From contig NZ_CP133152.1 of NCBI RefSeq assembly GCF_036488675.1, positions 682,001 through 746,000 on the forward strand: DNA of 64,000 nucleotides, read 5' to 3'. Shown here piece by piece: positions 35,480 to 46,108 of this stretch. Source of the stretch: Sinorhizobium chiapasense. Lineage in GTDB: Bacteria; Pseudomonadota; Alphaproteobacteria; Rhizobiales; Rhizobiaceae. Positions within the stretch are counted from its first letter, which is position 1, and every line of letters starts with the position of its first letter. A model generated the notes under the pieces. That model saw only the letters and a program-made list of their open reading frames with translations, did not search any database and was not told the origin of the DNA. Made by a program: the position numbers and the translations under genes.

Positions 35480-36733
35480 ATGACGGATCCCGCACCGAAG
35501 ATTTGGATGTCCATCTGGCGGGCGCCTCACCGGCCCTTGTTTCTTCTGGCGGGCCTCTGGGCGTTGGTCGCGCCCGCAGTCTGGCTGCTCCCGGAGGGAA
35601 TAGGTCCGGAGCCGGTCGCCTGGCACCGCCATGAACTTCTCTTCGGTATGACCAGCGCCGCGGCGGGAGGCTATCTTCTGACAGCCTTGCCTGCCTGGAC
35701 GAAAGGCGGCCCCGTCCCGCCACCCGTCACAATCATCGTCACCTGCCTCTGGTGTGCCGCCCGCCTGACCGCTGCATTTTCAGACCAGCTGCCGTTCGTC
35801 CTCGCGGCTATCGGGGTATCCGCCTATTTCGCATGCCTGGCGGTGATCCTGGCGCATGGCGTGGTGTCCTCCGGGGCCTGGCATCGGCTCTGGGCTCCGA
35901 TCGGCATGGCCGTGCTCGGTGCCAACGCCCTGTCCCTTCTCGCTGGAGGCGTGGACATCACGATCACGCCGCTCTTGTACATGGTCTTGATCATTCTGAT
36001 CGGCGGGCGCGCCGTACCTGCCTTTACCCGTCGATGGCTCGACGGGACGGGTGTCGGACGCCTTCGCGATCAGCCCGCGCTTTCGTACCTGGCGATAGTC
36101 GGCGTACTTGCCACGGTCTCGATCGACGCTTTCCGTCAGCATCCGGCAGCAGGTTGTGTGCTGATATTTTCGGGCGCTCTGTTGCTCGCGCAAATGAGGG
36201 GGTGGCAAAGCGTGAGGACCTACCGCTATCCGGCCTTGTTCATGTTGCACCTTGCGTTTGCCTGGACACCCGCGGGTCTCGTTCTGAACGGTCTTGCGGT
36301 TGTCTTTCCCGACCGGATCCCGCCTGCCGCCGCTCTGCATGCGCTGACGATGGGCGCAATGGGAACGATGATGGCCGCGATTATGATGCGCTCGGCCATG
36401 AGACGAGATGGCGAGGCTCTCGTCGCCAATGGTATTATGGCATGTGCTTTCGGCCTCGTGTCGCTTTCAGCGCTGCTGCGCGTCCTTGGCGGATTACCGG
36501 GCGAAGCGCACTTCGATAAGGTGGTTGCGGCTACGATCTGCTGGATGGCGGCTTGGACGCTCTTCCTGGTCGCCTACATACCGGCTTTGATCGGTCCTGT
36601 TCCGAGACCAGTGTTCAGCGCAGCAATCAGCAACCGCCTCGAGGCATCGATCGCAGGCGTTGATCGGGCCGATGCGCGCACGATTTTGTCACGCCGATCA
36701 GAAACGACGGCAACAATCAATAGGAACGACTGA
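35480..36733 (+). CDS. nnrS: NnrS family heme-copper membrane protein
   Basis: The 417-residue protein starts at ATG 35480 (MTDPAPKIWMSIWRAPHRPL); a nearer ATG at 35466 is stopped at once. About 12 hydrophobic segments are seen, with the NnrS entry WHRHELLFGMTSAAAGGYLL, TALPAWT, GRAVPAFTRRWLDG and HALTMGAMGTMMAA, which hold conserved histidines. NnrS proteins relieve nitric-oxide stress and accompany denitrification genes. It follows the di-iron repair gene directly, so both probably respond to NO. Confidence 0.92.
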   Translation: MTDPAPKIWMSIWRAPHRPLFLLAGLWALVAPAVWLLPEGIGPEPVAWHRHELLFGMTSAAAGGYLLTALPAWTKGGPVPPPVTIIVTCLWCAARLTAAFSDQLPFVLAAIGVSAYFACLAVILAHGVVSSGAWHRLWAPIGMAVLGANALSLLAGGVDITITPLLYMVLIILIGGRAVPAFTRRWLDGTGVGRLRDQPALSYLAIVGVLATVSIDAFRQHPAAGCVLIFSGALLLAQMRGWQSVRTYRYPALFMLHLAFAWTPAGLVLNGLAVVFPDRIPPAAALHALTMGAMGTMMAAIMMRSAMRRDGEALVANGIMACAFGLVSLSALLRVLGGLPGEAHFDKVVAATICWMAAWTLFLVAYIPALIGPVPRPVFSAAISNRLEASIAGVDRADARTILSRRSETTATINRND

Positions 36734-36750
36734 ACCGCAGTGGAACGCCA

Positions 36751-37029
36751 ATGTACATCGAACGCAATCAAACCGGGGACTTCATACTGGAATCCGACGA
36801 ACTCGCAGGTCGGTTCGGATTGTCGGGCGAGGAGTTCCGCCAACACGTGAGAAGAGGTTCGGTGATGAGCATGGTCGAGCGTGGCGAGGCCGAGGATGCC
36901 GGCACATGCCGCCTCAGCGTGAAGCTCGGAAACCGGGTGTGGCGCGCCATCCTGGACGGCCAGGGTTGTGTCGCGAGCGAAGAAATGACAATTCTTCGCG
37001 GACGCGTGCGGCCGCGCTCCTCGGTGTGA
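36751..37029 (+). CDS. Small conserved hypothetical protein of the nnrS operon (DUF6522-like)
   Basis: The 92-residue soluble protein lies 17 bases after nnrS. It reads IERNQTGDFILESDELAGRF, SGEEFRQHVRRGSVMSMVER and DAGTCRLSVKLGNRVWRAIL, a pattern I associate with the DUF6522 family found next to nitrogen-oxide genes in rhizobia. No cofactor motif is evident apart from two single cysteines. Co-transcription with nnrS suggests a role in NO or N2O metabolism; the function is unknown. Confidence 0.65.
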   Translation: MYIERNQTGDFILESDELAGRFGLSGEEFRQHVRRGSVMSMVERGEAEDAGTCRLSVKLGNRVWRAILDGQGCVASEEMTILRGRVRPRSSV

Positions 37030-37087
37030 TGACCACGCCGATTTAATACAGGACCGCACTCTCCCCGTGTCGCCGAATCGGGCAAGC

Positions 37088-38083
37088 CTATCCGAGGCGG
37101 CCGCGTTCACCCGAGGTGGAGACGAGGTCGACGGCAAGATCAGGGTGTCCCTCGCGGACCCGTTGGATGTCGGACGCGTCCATCAGGCTGAATGCGGTTG
37201 AGAAGGCATCCGCCTCCGTCGCCGTCGGGGCTATGACACTGACCCTTTTGAAGAGTCTTGGCACCTCCCCGCTATGCGGATCGACGATGTGGCCGAAGCG
37301 GCCCGAACCGCCGAAAACAAAGCCGTCCTGGCTCGATGTGGCAACGGCCTTGTTGACGATGCCCAGAATGCTGTCCGGTGCCGGTGCGTCTTCTGTCGAC
37401 GCAAGACCGACGCGCCATGGGCTGCCGTCGCTCTGCGCCCCAATTGCCCGTATTTCCCCCATGCTGACGAGACTGTTTGCGACACCTGCGTCCCTGAGCA
37501 ATCCGACGACGCGGTCGGTTATGTAGCCTTGAGCGATGCCGTTAAGCGTCAGCGCCATTCCCGGCCGAGTAAACACCACGCGGTCGCGCCCGAGCCTGAC
37601 CTTGTCGAAACCGACCCGCGCCAACGCCTGCCCCTTCGCGTCGACGGACGGGCCCGCGGGATCGGCGCCCTCGACGGAGAAATGCCGTGCGTAAAGCGCC
37701 CACAGCGGCTGGACGGTGGGGTCGAAGGCGCCGTTCGTCGCCTCCCAGTATTCGCGGCACGCCTCAAGCAGGCGCACCAGATCCGAAGGCGGGGTGGCAA
37801 TTGCTCCCGCCCGGTTCAGTTCCGAAAGGACTGAGTCGCTCCGGTAGAGGCTGAACACGTTCTCGAGCCGCGAAATTTCCGCGACAACGCGGTCAATCAG
37901 GCGTGCCGCTTGTGCCTCGTCGTCGAGGTGCAGGACCAGTGTCGCCGGCGCTCCCAGGGCCTGTCCTTTCCAGGTGACCGCGGGCGCAGCGGCCTTGGCA
38001 CGTATGCTTGGCCCCAGCAGTGGAAGTCCGGCAGCAGCGGCCATGATGCAGATGGCCCGGCGGCGCGTAATCCGATTACCCAT
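37088..38083 (-). CDS. nosX: NosX: Tat-exported FAD:protein FMN transferase (ApbE family)
   Basis: The 331 residues start at ATG 38083 behind AAGGGG and overlap nosL by eight bases. A twin-arginine leader (ITRRRAICIMAAAAG) directs Tat export. The ApbE fold shows as ENVFSLYRSDSVLSELN, TNGAFDPTVQPLWALY, LNGIAQGYITDRV and a C-terminal metal-binding ATEADAFSTAF. NosX attaches FMN to a threonine of NosR in the periplasm, needed for electron delivery to nitrous oxide reductase. It is the last gene of nosRZDFYLX, the order known from Sinorhizobium meliloti. Confidence 0.93.
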   Translation of the reverse strand: MGNRITRRRAICIMAAAAGLPLLGPSIRAKAAAPAVTWKGQALGAPATLVLHLDDEAQAARLIDRVVAEISRLENVFSLYRSDSVLSELNRAGAIATPPSDLVRLLEACREYWEATNGAFDPTVQPLWALYARHFSVEGADPAGPSVDAKGQALARVGFDKVRLGRDRVVFTRPGMALTLNGIAQGYITDRVVGLLRDAGVANSLVSMGEIRAIGAQSDGSPWRVGLASTEDAPAPDSILGIVNKAVATSSQDGFVFGGSGRFGHIVDPHSGEVPRLFKRVSVIAPTATEADAFSTAFSLMDASDIQRVREGHPDLAVDLVSTSGERGRLG

Positions 38084-38633
38084 GAGTTTGCCCCTTGCCG
38101 TGCCCATCGAGTTCTAGGCCCACGTCCTGATCGGAGGCATCGGTCCCCAGCACGTAGTCCTTGGGAATTTCGGAAAATCCTGTCACCTGCCCGCCATTCT
38201 TCGCGGCGAAATCGCGCGCGGCGCCTTCGGTGAGGAACGGTACCGCTTCCTCCGCGCCCATGCCGCTCTTCACGCGGCTGCCGATAACGTAGAATGCCTT
38301 CCTCGCGTCGATCCAGTTCTCCGAGCCAGGATCCTCCCAGCGCTTGGCAGCCCCCATGTCAGAGACATAGATGGCGGCGATGTCCTTCGGCTCCTCCGGC
38401 AGCATGGTGAACGCCACGGTGTCGCGCGCCGAGGAGAACCAGATCGGCTCAGGAATGTCCCGGAGGATGACCTGTCCCTTCGGCCCCGGATGTTCGAGGA
38501 CATTCATGCCGCAATAGCGCCCCATGGCATCGGACGTAAGTGCGTAGGGAGCGGGCGTTTTCGCTTCCTCCTTTTCGCAACCGCCAAGGAGAAGCATTGC
38601 GGTCAGCATTGCTGCAGTGAGCGCCAGCCTCAT
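38076..38633 (-). CDS. nosL: NosL copper chaperone lipoprotein
   Basis: The 185-residue protein has a lipoprotein signal with lipobox LLGGC (C19) and the NosL pattern GRYCGMNVLEHPGPKGQV, followed by IYVSDMGAAKRWEDPGS and FYVIGSRVKSGMGAEEAVPF. Conserved Cys/Met residues in CGM and SGMG are candidate copper(I) ligands. It delivers copper for assembly of the CuZ centre of NosZ at the outer face of the inner membrane. It overlaps nosY by four bases (ATGA) and nosX by eight. Confidence 0.93.
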   Translation of the reverse strand: MRLALTAAMLTAMLLLGGCEKEEAKTPAPYALTSDAMGRYCGMNVLEHPGPKGQVILRDIPEPIWFSSARDTVAFTMLPEEPKDIAAIYVSDMGAAKRWEDPGSENWIDARKAFYVIGSRVKSGMGAEEAVPFLTEGAARDFAAKNGGQVTGFSEIPKDYVLGTDASDQDVGLELDGHGKGQTHG

Positions 38634-39457
38634 AATTCCCTCCTTGAGAAGATCACTGTGGCGAAACCGAGCGGAGCAAGCGACCAGAGCCCGAGGGCGG
38701 TAAGGAGAACCGGCGAGGAAAGGCCCGTATACTCCGCGACGCCGCCCATGGCCGAAAGCGTGCTCGCACCGCCGGAACCAAGATTGAGCAGGCGATAGAC
38801 ATCGGTGGGATTGGCGAGCAGGAACGCGTTGAGAACGCCCGCCGGGATTGTCTGCCCCTGAGCGGCAACCAGGCCGCCAAGCAGCGCCATGTCATAGATC
38901 AGCACGAAGAACAGCCAGATCCCGATGGCGATGCCACCGGCCGTGCTCCGCTCGCTCGCCAAAGCACTCGTCAGGTAGCCGATTGCGGCGAACACCGCGC
39001 CCAAAAGGATCGACGATGCGATCATCGATGCGAAGGCGCGCCAGCTTTCCGCGCCTATCTGGCTTCCTGTCGCCATCAGCGCAATGGCGGCCACGCCGTA
39101 GCCGAACAGCGTCGCGAAGGCGAGTATCGCCAGGTGCCCGAGGAACTTGCCGAAGACGATCTCGCGGCGTCCGATCGGATAGCTCAGAAGAAGCAGCATC
39201 GTCCCTCGCTCCATCTCGCCGACAATGGCGTCATGGGAAAGGAGGAGCGCAATCAGGGGTACGAGAAAGATCGTGAGGCTTGAAAGGCTGACGATGACGA
39301 CATCGAGCTTGTTGACTCCAACCGTGCCGGTCGGCGCGCTTCCGAGAAACGTCAACGTCAAGGCAAGTGCCGCCATCAGCAGCGTCGTCGCGAGAACCCA
39401 ACGGTTGCGGGTGCCTTCCTGGATCTCCTTCCCGGCGATCGTCAGAACGTTTCTCAT
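38630..39457 (-). CDS. nosY: NosY ABC permease
   Basis: The 275-residue inner-membrane protein has six hydrophobic segments and the NosY/ABC-2 start MRNVLTIAGKEIQEGTRNRW, with EMERGTMLLLLSYPIGRREI. With NosF (ATPase) and NosD (periplasmic) it forms the complex that supports CuZ maturation, thought to supply sulfur or interact with copper chaperone NosL. Four-base overlaps join it to nosF and nosL. Confidence 0.95.
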   Translation of the reverse strand: MRNVLTIAGKEIQEGTRNRWVLATTLLMAALALTLTFLGSAPTGTVGVNKLDVVIVSLSSLTIFLVPLIALLLSHDAIVGEMERGTMLLLLSYPIGRREIVFGKFLGHLAILAFATLFGYGVAAIALMATGSQIGAESWRAFASMIASSILLGAVFAAIGYLTSALASERSTAGGIAIGIWLFFVLIYDMALLGGLVAAQGQTIPAGVLNAFLLANPTDVYRLLNLGSGGASTLSAMGGVAEYTGLSSPVLLTALGLWSLAPLGFATVIFSRREL

Positions 39458-40368
39458 TTCGTCACCTGGGCTTTGAGAAAATGGGCGTAGAGGTCATCGA
39501 GCGTCGGCTCCGTGATCGTCAAACCGGAGATCAGCGCCGCATCCGCGGTGATCTGGTGCAGCAAGCGGACTTTCCGATCCGGCAAGATGTCCGCGTCAAG
39601 GACACCGTCCGCGCCGCGCCGCCAATTCATGCCGCCGTTCGCCCATTGAGGTGCTGCGTCGATCTCAGAAAGTTTGACGGTGATGCGTGTCGGCAGTTGA
39701 GCGATGCGACGCAAGTCTTCAAGCGTGCCGTCCGCAATCGCCACGCCGTTGTTGATGATGATGACGCGGTCCGTGCGCCCCTCGAGTTCCGTCAGCGCAT
39801 GCGACGAAAGCAAGACCGTGGTGCCCTTCCCTCGCAGCTCCGTAATCAGATCGTAGAAATTTCGCCGCAACGCAGGGTCGAGGCCGCTGGTCGGTTCGTC
39901 GAGCAGCAGAATCCGTGGCGCCCCGAGCAAAGCTTGAGCGAGCCCGAGGCGTTGACGCATGCCCTTCGAATAGGTTCGAACGGGCCGATCGACGGCTTCG
40001 GCTGCGAGCCCCACGCGCTGGAAGAGTTGCTCTGCAGCGGTGGCGTCGACACGCTTCAGTCGCGCGTAGAAGCGCAAGGTCTCCCGTCCCGACAGGGCCA
40101 TATTGAACGACACGCTTTCCGGCAGGTAGCCGAGACGCTGACGCACCGCGACGTCGCCAGTGGCAGGATCCTCGCCGAGGACGCGCACTGCGCCTGTCGT
40201 GGGGCGGATCAAGCCGAGCATCAGCTTGATGAGCGTCGTCTTGCCGGCGCCGTTGTGCCCGACCAGCGCGACCGTCTCTCCCGCGCGGAGCGTGAAGGAT
40301 ACGTCTTTGACCACGGTCGACTTCCCATAGCGCTTGGCTATGCCCGCAACCTGGACGGTTTCATTCAT
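39454..40368 (-). CDS. nosF: NosF ABC ATPase
   Basis: The 304 residues start at ATG 40368, overlapping the nosD stop (ATGA). Walker A GHNGAGKTT, signature YSKGMRQRLGLAQAL and Walker B ILLLDEPTSGLDP are intact, with SSHALTELE as the H-loop. It is the cytosolic ATPase of the NosDFY complex. Confidence 0.95.
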   Translation of the reverse strand: MNETVQVAGIAKRYGKSTVVKDVSFTLRAGETVALVGHNGAGKTTLIKLMLGLIRPTTGAVRVLGEDPATGDVAVRQRLGYLPESVSFNMALSGRETLRFYARLKRVDATAAEQLFQRVGLAAEAVDRPVRTYSKGMRQRLGLAQALLGAPRILLLDEPTSGLDPALRRNFYDLITELRGKGTTVLLSSHALTELEGRTDRVIIINNGVAIADGTLEDLRRIAQLPTRITVKLSEIDAAPQWANGGMNWRRGADGVLDADILPDRKVRLLHQITADAALISGLTITEPTLDDLYAHFLKAQVTK

Positions 40369-41744
40369 TGTTGTGCTTCCTTGCGTTCGGGCGGCAGCAT
40401 CAGCGGATGGCTGTCGACGACACCTCCGGGCAGAAGCGCCGGAAACTGCGCCTGGGCCCAGCGGATGACCTGAACGGCGGGGCTGCTCGTCAGAAGTTTG
40501 GCCTGGGGCGAAGTCCAAAGCACCCGGTCGATGAGATCGTTGGGCCTATAGGAACTGTCCCCGACCCCGTCGCCGTTGAGATCGAACGCCGGATTGTCGC
40601 TCCAGTAGTTGCCCCTGCCGTCCGAAGACCAATCGAGGTGGCGCGTTCCCACGTATTTGACCTGGTTGCGGTTGTTTATGAACGCGTTGCAGCTGATGCT
40701 GTTGCCTTCCGATCCTGCGGTGAAGTGAATGCCGATCGCGCACCCCTCGAACACGTTGTCCCGGAAGCTATTTTTGTTGGCGTTGTAGATGAAGACGCAT
40801 TTTTCCGGTCCGAGACGGCGATCCCCGTCGGCAACCGCGCTCCCCTCCTCTGTCTTGGGCATGCCGTGCTCGTTGGGGCGGGTTCCTGCCGTCAACCAGC
40901 GCTCGGTGGGTTGCAGGCGGCCGACGACGACGTTGCCGGTGATCTCGGAACCGTTCGCGTAGTTCAGCAGAAGACCGTGGTCACGGTCGCCGTCTGAGCG
41001 ATTGCCTTTTATTTTCAGGCGATTGGAAAACATGATCGCATAGCCGACGGCATTGCCCGTCGACACGTTGTTGCTGATCTCGCTATCGTTTGTGTACATG
41101 TAGTGAATTCCGAAACGCAGGTCGCGGAAGCGATTGCCGCTGAAGACATTCCGCTTGCTCGCGTTGGTCGCAATTCCGTCGCGTCCGAAGCTGATATCGT
41201 TGTCGAGAACCATCGAGCCGGGCGCATTCCATACGGTGACGCCATTCCCGGATTCGCTCAGGCGGCCTTGCATCAGGCCGGCTATCCGGTTTCCTCTGAC
41301 GATGCTTTCTGGCGCTCCGTGAAGATAGACGCCAAAGAGATTGCCTGTGATCGTGTTGTCCTCGATCACGGCGCGCTTGGCGGTTTTTGCCGCAAAGACT
41401 CCCGAATCGAGTTTCGCGAGATCAGTGCCGGAACCGCTCACCTGGAGGCGGCGAACCGTCACTCCCTCCGCGGTGATCGTGATAACGCTGCCCTTGCCAT
41501 TTCCGACGACAGATACCTGCCCCTGCCCCACCAGCGACAAGGCCTTGTCGATCGTGATCGGCCCCTTATACTCCCCCGCCTGCAACGTGATGACGTCGCC
41601 GGGCGTCGCCGCGTCGATCACCGCCTGCAGCAGCCTTCCTTCGTCCGGTGCGACGAGGCGGCTTTCCGCTCGCGCGAGCGCCGGTAAGGCGGCCACAATG
41701 GCCGCCGTCCCGATTTGCGCTGTCAGGGCTCGCAAGTTCATCAT
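40365..41744 (-). CDS. nosD: NosD periplasmic beta-helix protein
   Basis: The 459 residues start at ATG 41744, coupled to the nosZ stop by ATGA. A Sec signal ([20 protein letters not shown]) ends near ARA-E. The body is a right-handed parallel beta-helix with repeated GNxI/GNxF rungs ([43 protein letters not shown]), plus the conserved [19 protein letters not shown]. NosD binds NosFY and interacts with apo-NosZ during CuZ assembly. Confidence 0.95.
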   Translation of the reverse strand: MMNLRALTAQIGTAAIVAALPALARAESRLVAPDEGRLLQAVIDAATPGDVITLQAGEYKGPITIDKALSLVGQGQVSVVGNGKGSVITITAEGVTVRRLQVSGSGTDLAKLDSGVFAAKTAKRAVIEDNTITGNLFGVYLHGAPESIVRGNRIAGLMQGRLSESGNGVTVWNAPGSMVLDNDISFGRDGIATNASKRNVFSGNRFRDLRFGIHYMYTNDSEISNNVSTGNAVGYAIMFSNRLKIKGNRSDGDRDHGLLLNYANGSEITGNVVVGRLQPTERWLTAGTRPNEHGMPKTEEGSAVADGDRRLGPEKCVFIYNANKNSFRDNVFEGCAIGIHFTAGSEGNSISCNAFINNRNQVKYVGTRHLDWSSDGRGNYWSDNPAFDLNGDGVGDSSYRPNDLIDRVLWTSPQAKLLTSSPAVQVIRWAQAQFPALLPGGVVDSHPLMLPPERKEAQQ

Positions 41745-43660
41745 GCTGCCGTAGGTTCGACGAACATGCGTCCCTTCATTTCCATATGCATGGCGTGGCA
41801 GAACCACGAGCAATAATACCAGTAAACGCCTGGCTTGCTGGCCTTGAAGGTGACGGAAGCGGTCGCCTGTGGAGCCACTTCCATGTTGACGCCGTAGTTG
41901 ACGATCGAGAAGCCGTGGGTCAGGTCTTCGACCTCGTCGATATTGGTCACATAAACGGTGACCTCGTCGCCCTGTTTCACGGTGAAGCTTTCCAGGCCGA
42001 AGGCCGGAGCGGAGGACGTCATGTAGACGCGCACCTTATCGCCGTCGCGGACGACTTCCGAATCGACCATCAGATCGATGTTGTCGGCCTTTGCCTGGGC
42101 AACCGCGTCCGCGAAGAAGGGATCCTCGCGGTTCCAGACGTGCACGGGGTTGATCTTCGAGGCATGGACGATGGTCGCATCATGCGGTTCGGCAAAGGTC
42201 GGGTTGTCGTGGACGATGACCATTTCGTCACCGGAAATGTCGATCAACTGATCGTTTTCCGGCTTCAGCGGGCCGACGTTCAGATAGCGGTCCTTGGAGA
42301 ACTTATTGAGCGAAATAAGCCATTTGCCGTCGGCTTCCTTGGTCTGCCCCATGGACGTATGGTTGTGGCCGGGCTGATAGTGGACATCGAGCTTGTGGCG
42401 GATCGGATCGACCTTTTCGCCCTTGTAGGCGCGCTTGGCATCCTCGATGTTCCATTTGCAGACTTGGCTGTCGATGAACAGCGTCGTGTAGGCGTTGCCC
42501 TTGCCGTCATAAGCGGTGTGCAATGGGCCAAGGCCGAGTTCAGGTTCGGCAACGACCGTGTCGCGCGGCTTGATCTTGTCCTCGAAGAGATCGTCGAACT
42601 TGCGGACGTCGAAGACGGTCACGGTCGGAGACAGCTTGCCGTTCGCAACGACATGGATCCCGTCGGGTGCCGTGTTGATGCCGTGCGGACTGTTCGAAAC
42701 CGGGATATAGCGCGTGTAGGGCGAGCCCTTGCGGCCGTCGAGCACCGGCACACCGCCGATTTCCTTGTAATCGCCCTTGGCAACCGCTTCCTCGATGCGC
42801 TTCAGGTTGAACACGACGACCCAGTCCTGCTCGCTGGCCATCATCTCCGCAAGGTTCACGCCCTCTTCGGAGTTGTAGCAGGTCGCAAAGCAATACTTGC
42901 CCTGGTAGTCGGCATCGACGTTGTCGAGGTTGCCGTCGACCATGAGCTGCCAAGCCACTTTCATGGTTTCGCCGTCGACCGCGGTGAAGATGGCGCTGTA
43001 CTGCTTATGGTCGTCCAGAATCTTGCCATCGTTCGGGATCGGCACGCGATCCTCGCCGTTGCAGAAGACGTATCCGGTTTTCGGGTACTTCTGAACCCGC
43101 ATGCCGTGAACCGTGTGCTGGTTGGGAAGCTGGATGATCTTGTCGCACTTCATCACGTCGAGCCGGATGCGGCAGATGCGCGTATTCGCCTTGTCGTTGG
43201 CGAAGAGATAGCGCCCGTCATAGGTGCCGTCGGTAAACGAAGGATGCGGGTGGTGGAGATCGCCGTTGAGATAGAGACCGCCCCGCTCCTTCAGGAATTC
43301 GACGGACTCGGGAAGCAGACCTTCGGTCAGGATCTTCCGGCTTTCATTCGTCTGGCCCCAGCCCGTGGCGCTGCACCGGTTGAAGACGGGGATCCGCATC
43401 ATCTCGCGCATGGAAGGTGCGCCGACGACGCGGACTTCGCCGGTCTGGCCCGATGAGAAGAAGACGTAGTATTCGTCGAGTTCGCCGGGCTTCACCTCGT
43501 AGCTGGAGCCGGATGTTTCCTGCGCCTTTGCCGGTGTTGCCGTGCCGCCCGAGAGCGTCAGCGCGCTGCCGGCACCCATTGCGCCGGCCGCCGCCACGAA
43601 CGCGGACGTGCCCAGCATTTGTCGTCTGTTCAGACGCATTTTGGTTTCTTCGTTTGACAT
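41741..43660 (-). CDS. nosZ: Nitrous oxide reductase, clade I (Tat-exported)
   Basis: The 639-residue enzyme has a twin-arginine leader ([17 protein letters not shown]12-R13), which places it in the typical proteobacterial clade I. CuZ histidines include GDLHHPHPS (H136-H137), [22 protein letters not shown] and EPHDATI; the C-terminal CuA domain has [19 protein letters not shown]. It reduces N2O to N2 in the periplasm, taking electrons from cytochrome c or pseudoazurin. The start shares one base with the nosR stop. Nothing suggests inactivation. Confidence 0.98.
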   Translation of the reverse strand: MSNEETKMRLNRRQMLGTSAFVAAAGAMGAGSALTLSGGTATPAKAQETSGSSYEVKPGELDEYYVFFSSGQTGEVRVVGAPSMREMMRIPVFNRCSATGWGQTNESRKILTEGLLPESVEFLKERGGLYLNGDLHHPHPSFTDGTYDGRYLFANDKANTRICRIRLDVMKCDKIIQLPNQHTVHGMRVQKYPKTGYVFCNGEDRVPIPNDGKILDDHKQYSAIFTAVDGETMKVAWQLMVDGNLDNVDADYQGKYCFATCYNSEEGVNLAEMMASEQDWVVVFNLKRIEEAVAKGDYKEIGGVPVLDGRKGSPYTRYIPVSNSPHGINTAPDGIHVVANGKLSPTVTVFDVRKFDDLFEDKIKPRDTVVAEPELGLGPLHTAYDGKGNAYTTLFIDSQVCKWNIEDAKRAYKGEKVDPIRHKLDVHYQPGHNHTSMGQTKEADGKWLISLNKFSKDRYLNVGPLKPENDQLIDISGDEMVIVHDNPTFAEPHDATIVHASKINPVHVWNREDPFFADAVAQAKADNIDLMVDSEVVRDGDKVRVYMTSSAPAFGLESFTVKQGDEVTVYVTNIDEVEDLTHGFSIVNYGVNMEVAPQATASVTFKASKPGVYWYYCSWFCHAMHMEMKGRMFVEPTAA

Positions 43661-45954
43661 TATGCCTCTCCTTGGATGTTGGCGTCAGACGGGATTTCCG
43701 GTGTCTTCTGAGGTCTCGTGATCGGGACACCCTTGTGGGTCACGGCGGTTTTCGGTGGAGCCTCCCCCCGTGAAGCCGGGGTGGAAAGCGCCATGAACTT
43801 TTCGCGTTTCAGCCGCACCTGGATCATGTGCGGACAGCGCTGATCGTCGTGGTAAAGCTCCTGGCAGTGCATGCAGTAGATGCACTCGTTGACATTGATG
43901 CCCCCCTCCGGGTGGATCGACTGGACGGGGCATTCCTTCGCGCATCGCTGGCAGGGCGAGCCGCACTCCGGCCACCGCTTCAGCCATTCGAACATCCGGA
44001 TTCGCCCAGGTATGGCGAGAGCGGCGCCGAGCGGGCAAAGGTAGCGGCAATAGAACCGTTCGACGAACAGGCCGGCGGCGAGCACCGTGAATGCAAAGAT
44101 GACGAAGGGCCATTCGCGCGCGAATTTCAGAATGATGGCCGTCTTGAACGGTTCCACTTCCGAGAAGACTTCGGCAAGCGCCAGCGAATAGAGTGACAGC
44201 CCGAACAGGCCGAGGAAGATGATGTACTTGATCGGCCAAAGACGTTCATGCAGTCCCCAGGGCAAGCGGACCTGCGGCACTTTCAGCCACTGTGCAATAT
44301 TGTTGGTCAATTCCTGCAAGGCGCCGAACGGGCACAACCATCCGCAGAAGGGACCACGCCCCCAGAACAGTAACGCTGCGGCAACGCTTGCCCACAGGAG
44401 AAAGACCAAGGGGGCGGAGAGAAAGAACTCCCAATGGAAGCCGGTGACGAGAGAGTTGAAGAATGTCAGGACGTTGACGACGGAGAGCTGGGCATTGGCG
44501 TACCAGCCAAGCCAGACGAGCGTGAAGGTGAGATAGCCACGCCTCACCCACCCGAACAGCACCGGTCGTTTCACGAGCCAGTCCTGGAAGAAGAAGATGA
44601 GGGTGAGGACAAGCACAGCTGCGATGGCAATCGCCACCGATGTGCGGTTCATGGCCCACATCTTCATCCAAAGAGGTTCGCTGACGGCAAGCGGTTCGCC
44701 AGGCGCGGCCTGCTCGGCGGCACCCGGTTCGACAGGCGGGGGCGGTGCCGGTGCAACTTCGATCTCCACATAGGGGTCGGGCAGCGTGTAGCTGAGATTA
44801 TAGGAAAGAACCGCCTTGTCGCGCCCCACCGAACTGCGCTGAACCAGCAACTGCAGTTCCCAGGGGGCCGTCACGTCGAAGCCGAACTCGGCCGGAACCA
44901 CGAAAAGCGCGATTTCGCGAAGATGCGGAGCGCCGGCGGCTGCAAGTGCCGGCAGGCGCGTGTGATAGCGGTCGCGGAACCGCAACCCCTGGCCATCCTG
45001 CAGAAGCTCGATCCGGTCGAAGATCCCCCCTCGAACGTAACCTGAACCCTTGAACGAATAGGCGCCATCACCCGCCACGACGATCGCTTCTTCACCGGGC
45101 TTTAGTTTGGCGCGCATCTGTTCATAGCGTGCTTCGCCCAGCAGCGACCGTCCAATGCTCGGGACGCTGACCGGCGCGATGTAAAGATCGATGAACCTGT
45201 CGCCAGGCCTGCGCGTCTCCGGGTGCTCGGCTGCGCTTGACTGCCCCGCCTGCCGGAATGCGTCGGAGACCTCTCCGACCGTCAGCCGGAGGCTCCGCAC
45301 CGAGCCGTCGCCCAGGAGGGCCTGCCAATTACTCACGTCGGCTTTGGCAACGTCCACCCGGCGGATCTCGGAGGAAGGCCTGGCGGCGGCGACATCCGCG
45401 CCGAGCCGGTTGCTGCGGATGAGCTTGAGAGCGGAGCGGACGATGCTGTCGCCCATGACAAGGACGGTTACGGTCGCGCCGCTGACAATGTCGACCTGCG
45501 GCGGCCGTTCGGCACCCGCCGAGACGCGCCCCAGATCTTTGCCGATCAATGAATTGACCGATGCGACAACCTTGGCCTCCGGAATACCGATGAGGACGAT
45601 CGGCTCCTTGTGATCGACCAGCTTCAGCCCGCGTACGATGCCCTTGGAATCAATACCGACGACGATACGGATGGGCTTGCCGGAATAGCCGACCGAACTG
45701 GTAACGTCGGAGTTGAGAAAGGCGTATCCCAGCAACTCCCCGCCGCGGAAAATCGGCGCAATCGGCGGGTCGCCCGTCGGTTCGCCGAAACGGGTGGCGC
45801 CCGGGAAAATCTCCCCGGGCTGCACCTTCTGCAGCTTCTCGGACAGTTGGCCGGCGGCCATGCTTTGAAAGGCCACGAACAGGGCGATGCAGAGAACGGT
45901 GAGAGCGCGGACAAGGCTTTGCAAAGGCATCTGATTGATCGCTGTCTGGCACAT
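43660..45954 (-). CDS. nosR: NosR membrane flavo-iron-sulfur protein
   Basis: The 764-residue protein has an N-terminal signal/anchor (15-35), a periplasmic FMN-binding domain with SGAT at 158-161 (flavinylation threonine T161), then about five membrane helices. Polyferredoxin motifs [13 protein letters not shown] and [11 protein letters not shown] follow, and a C-terminal cytosolic pair [13 protein letters not shown] and [19 protein letters not shown]. NosR is required for nosZ expression and electron supply to NosZ. It is the first gene of the nos operon and is preceded by an FNR/NnrR-like box. Confidence 0.97.
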   Translation of the reverse strand: MCQTAINQMPLQSLVRALTVLCIALFVAFQSMAAGQLSEKLQKVQPGEIFPGATRFGEPTGDPPIAPIFRGGELLGYAFLNSDVTSSVGYSGKPIRIVVGIDSKGIVRGLKLVDHKEPIVLIGIPEAKVVASVNSLIGKDLGRVSAGAERPPQVDIVSGATVTVLVMGDSIVRSALKLIRSNRLGADVAAARPSSEIRRVDVAKADVSNWQALLGDGSVRSLRLTVGEVSDAFRQAGQSSAAEHPETRRPGDRFIDLYIAPVSVPSIGRSLLGEARYEQMRAKLKPGEEAIVVAGDGAYSFKGSGYVRGGIFDRIELLQDGQGLRFRDRYHTRLPALAAAGAPHLREIALFVVPAEFGFDVTAPWELQLLVQRSSVGRDKAVLSYNLSYTLPDPYVEIEVAPAPPPPVEPGAAEQAAPGEPLAVSEPLWMKMWAMNRTSVAIAIAAVLVLTLIFFFQDWLVKRPVLFGWVRRGYLTFTLVWLGWYANAQLSVVNVLTFFNSLVTGFHWEFFLSAPLVFLLWASVAAALLFWGRGPFCGWLCPFGALQELTNNIAQWLKVPQVRLPWGLHERLWPIKYIIFLGLFGLSLYSLALAEVFSEVEPFKTAIILKFAREWPFVIFAFTVLAAGLFVERFYCRYLCPLGAALAIPGRIRMFEWLKRWPECGSPCQRCAKECPVQSIHPEGGINVNECIYCMHCQELYHDDQRCPHMIQVRLKREKFMALSTPASRGEAPPKTAVTHKGVPITRPQKTPEIPSDANIQGEA

Positions 45955-46019
45955 CGAATTTGCTGGCCTTACGCGGCCACTGCATCGCAGCCATCTGACA
46001 CGACCGAGACGGAGCTTCT

Positions 46020-46033
46020 TTGCGCCAAATCAA
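46020..46033. promoter_or_regulatory. Hybrid FNR/NnrR-like box between nosR and the rubrerythrin-like gene
   Basis: TTGCG-CCAA-ATCAA has one NnrR-type half (TTGCG) and one FNR/FixK-type half (ATCAA). It lies 66 bases from the nosR start and 76 bases from the divergent gene, a spacing that could serve both promoters. Confidence 0.65.
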
Positions 46034-46108
46034 TTCGATCAAATTCGATTGGGGCCAGTCTGCTCCTGTCAGAGCAATCGTTTCGCGCACCAGCGGGGAG
46101 AACAGGAC

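Noticed and set aside
41648..43456. Long open plus-strand frame of about 600 codons antisense to nosZ
   Set aside because: It lies opposite the well-conserved nosZ gene; its translation is a rich mix of V, D, R and H with no domain pattern, as expected for the shadow of a high-GC gene.
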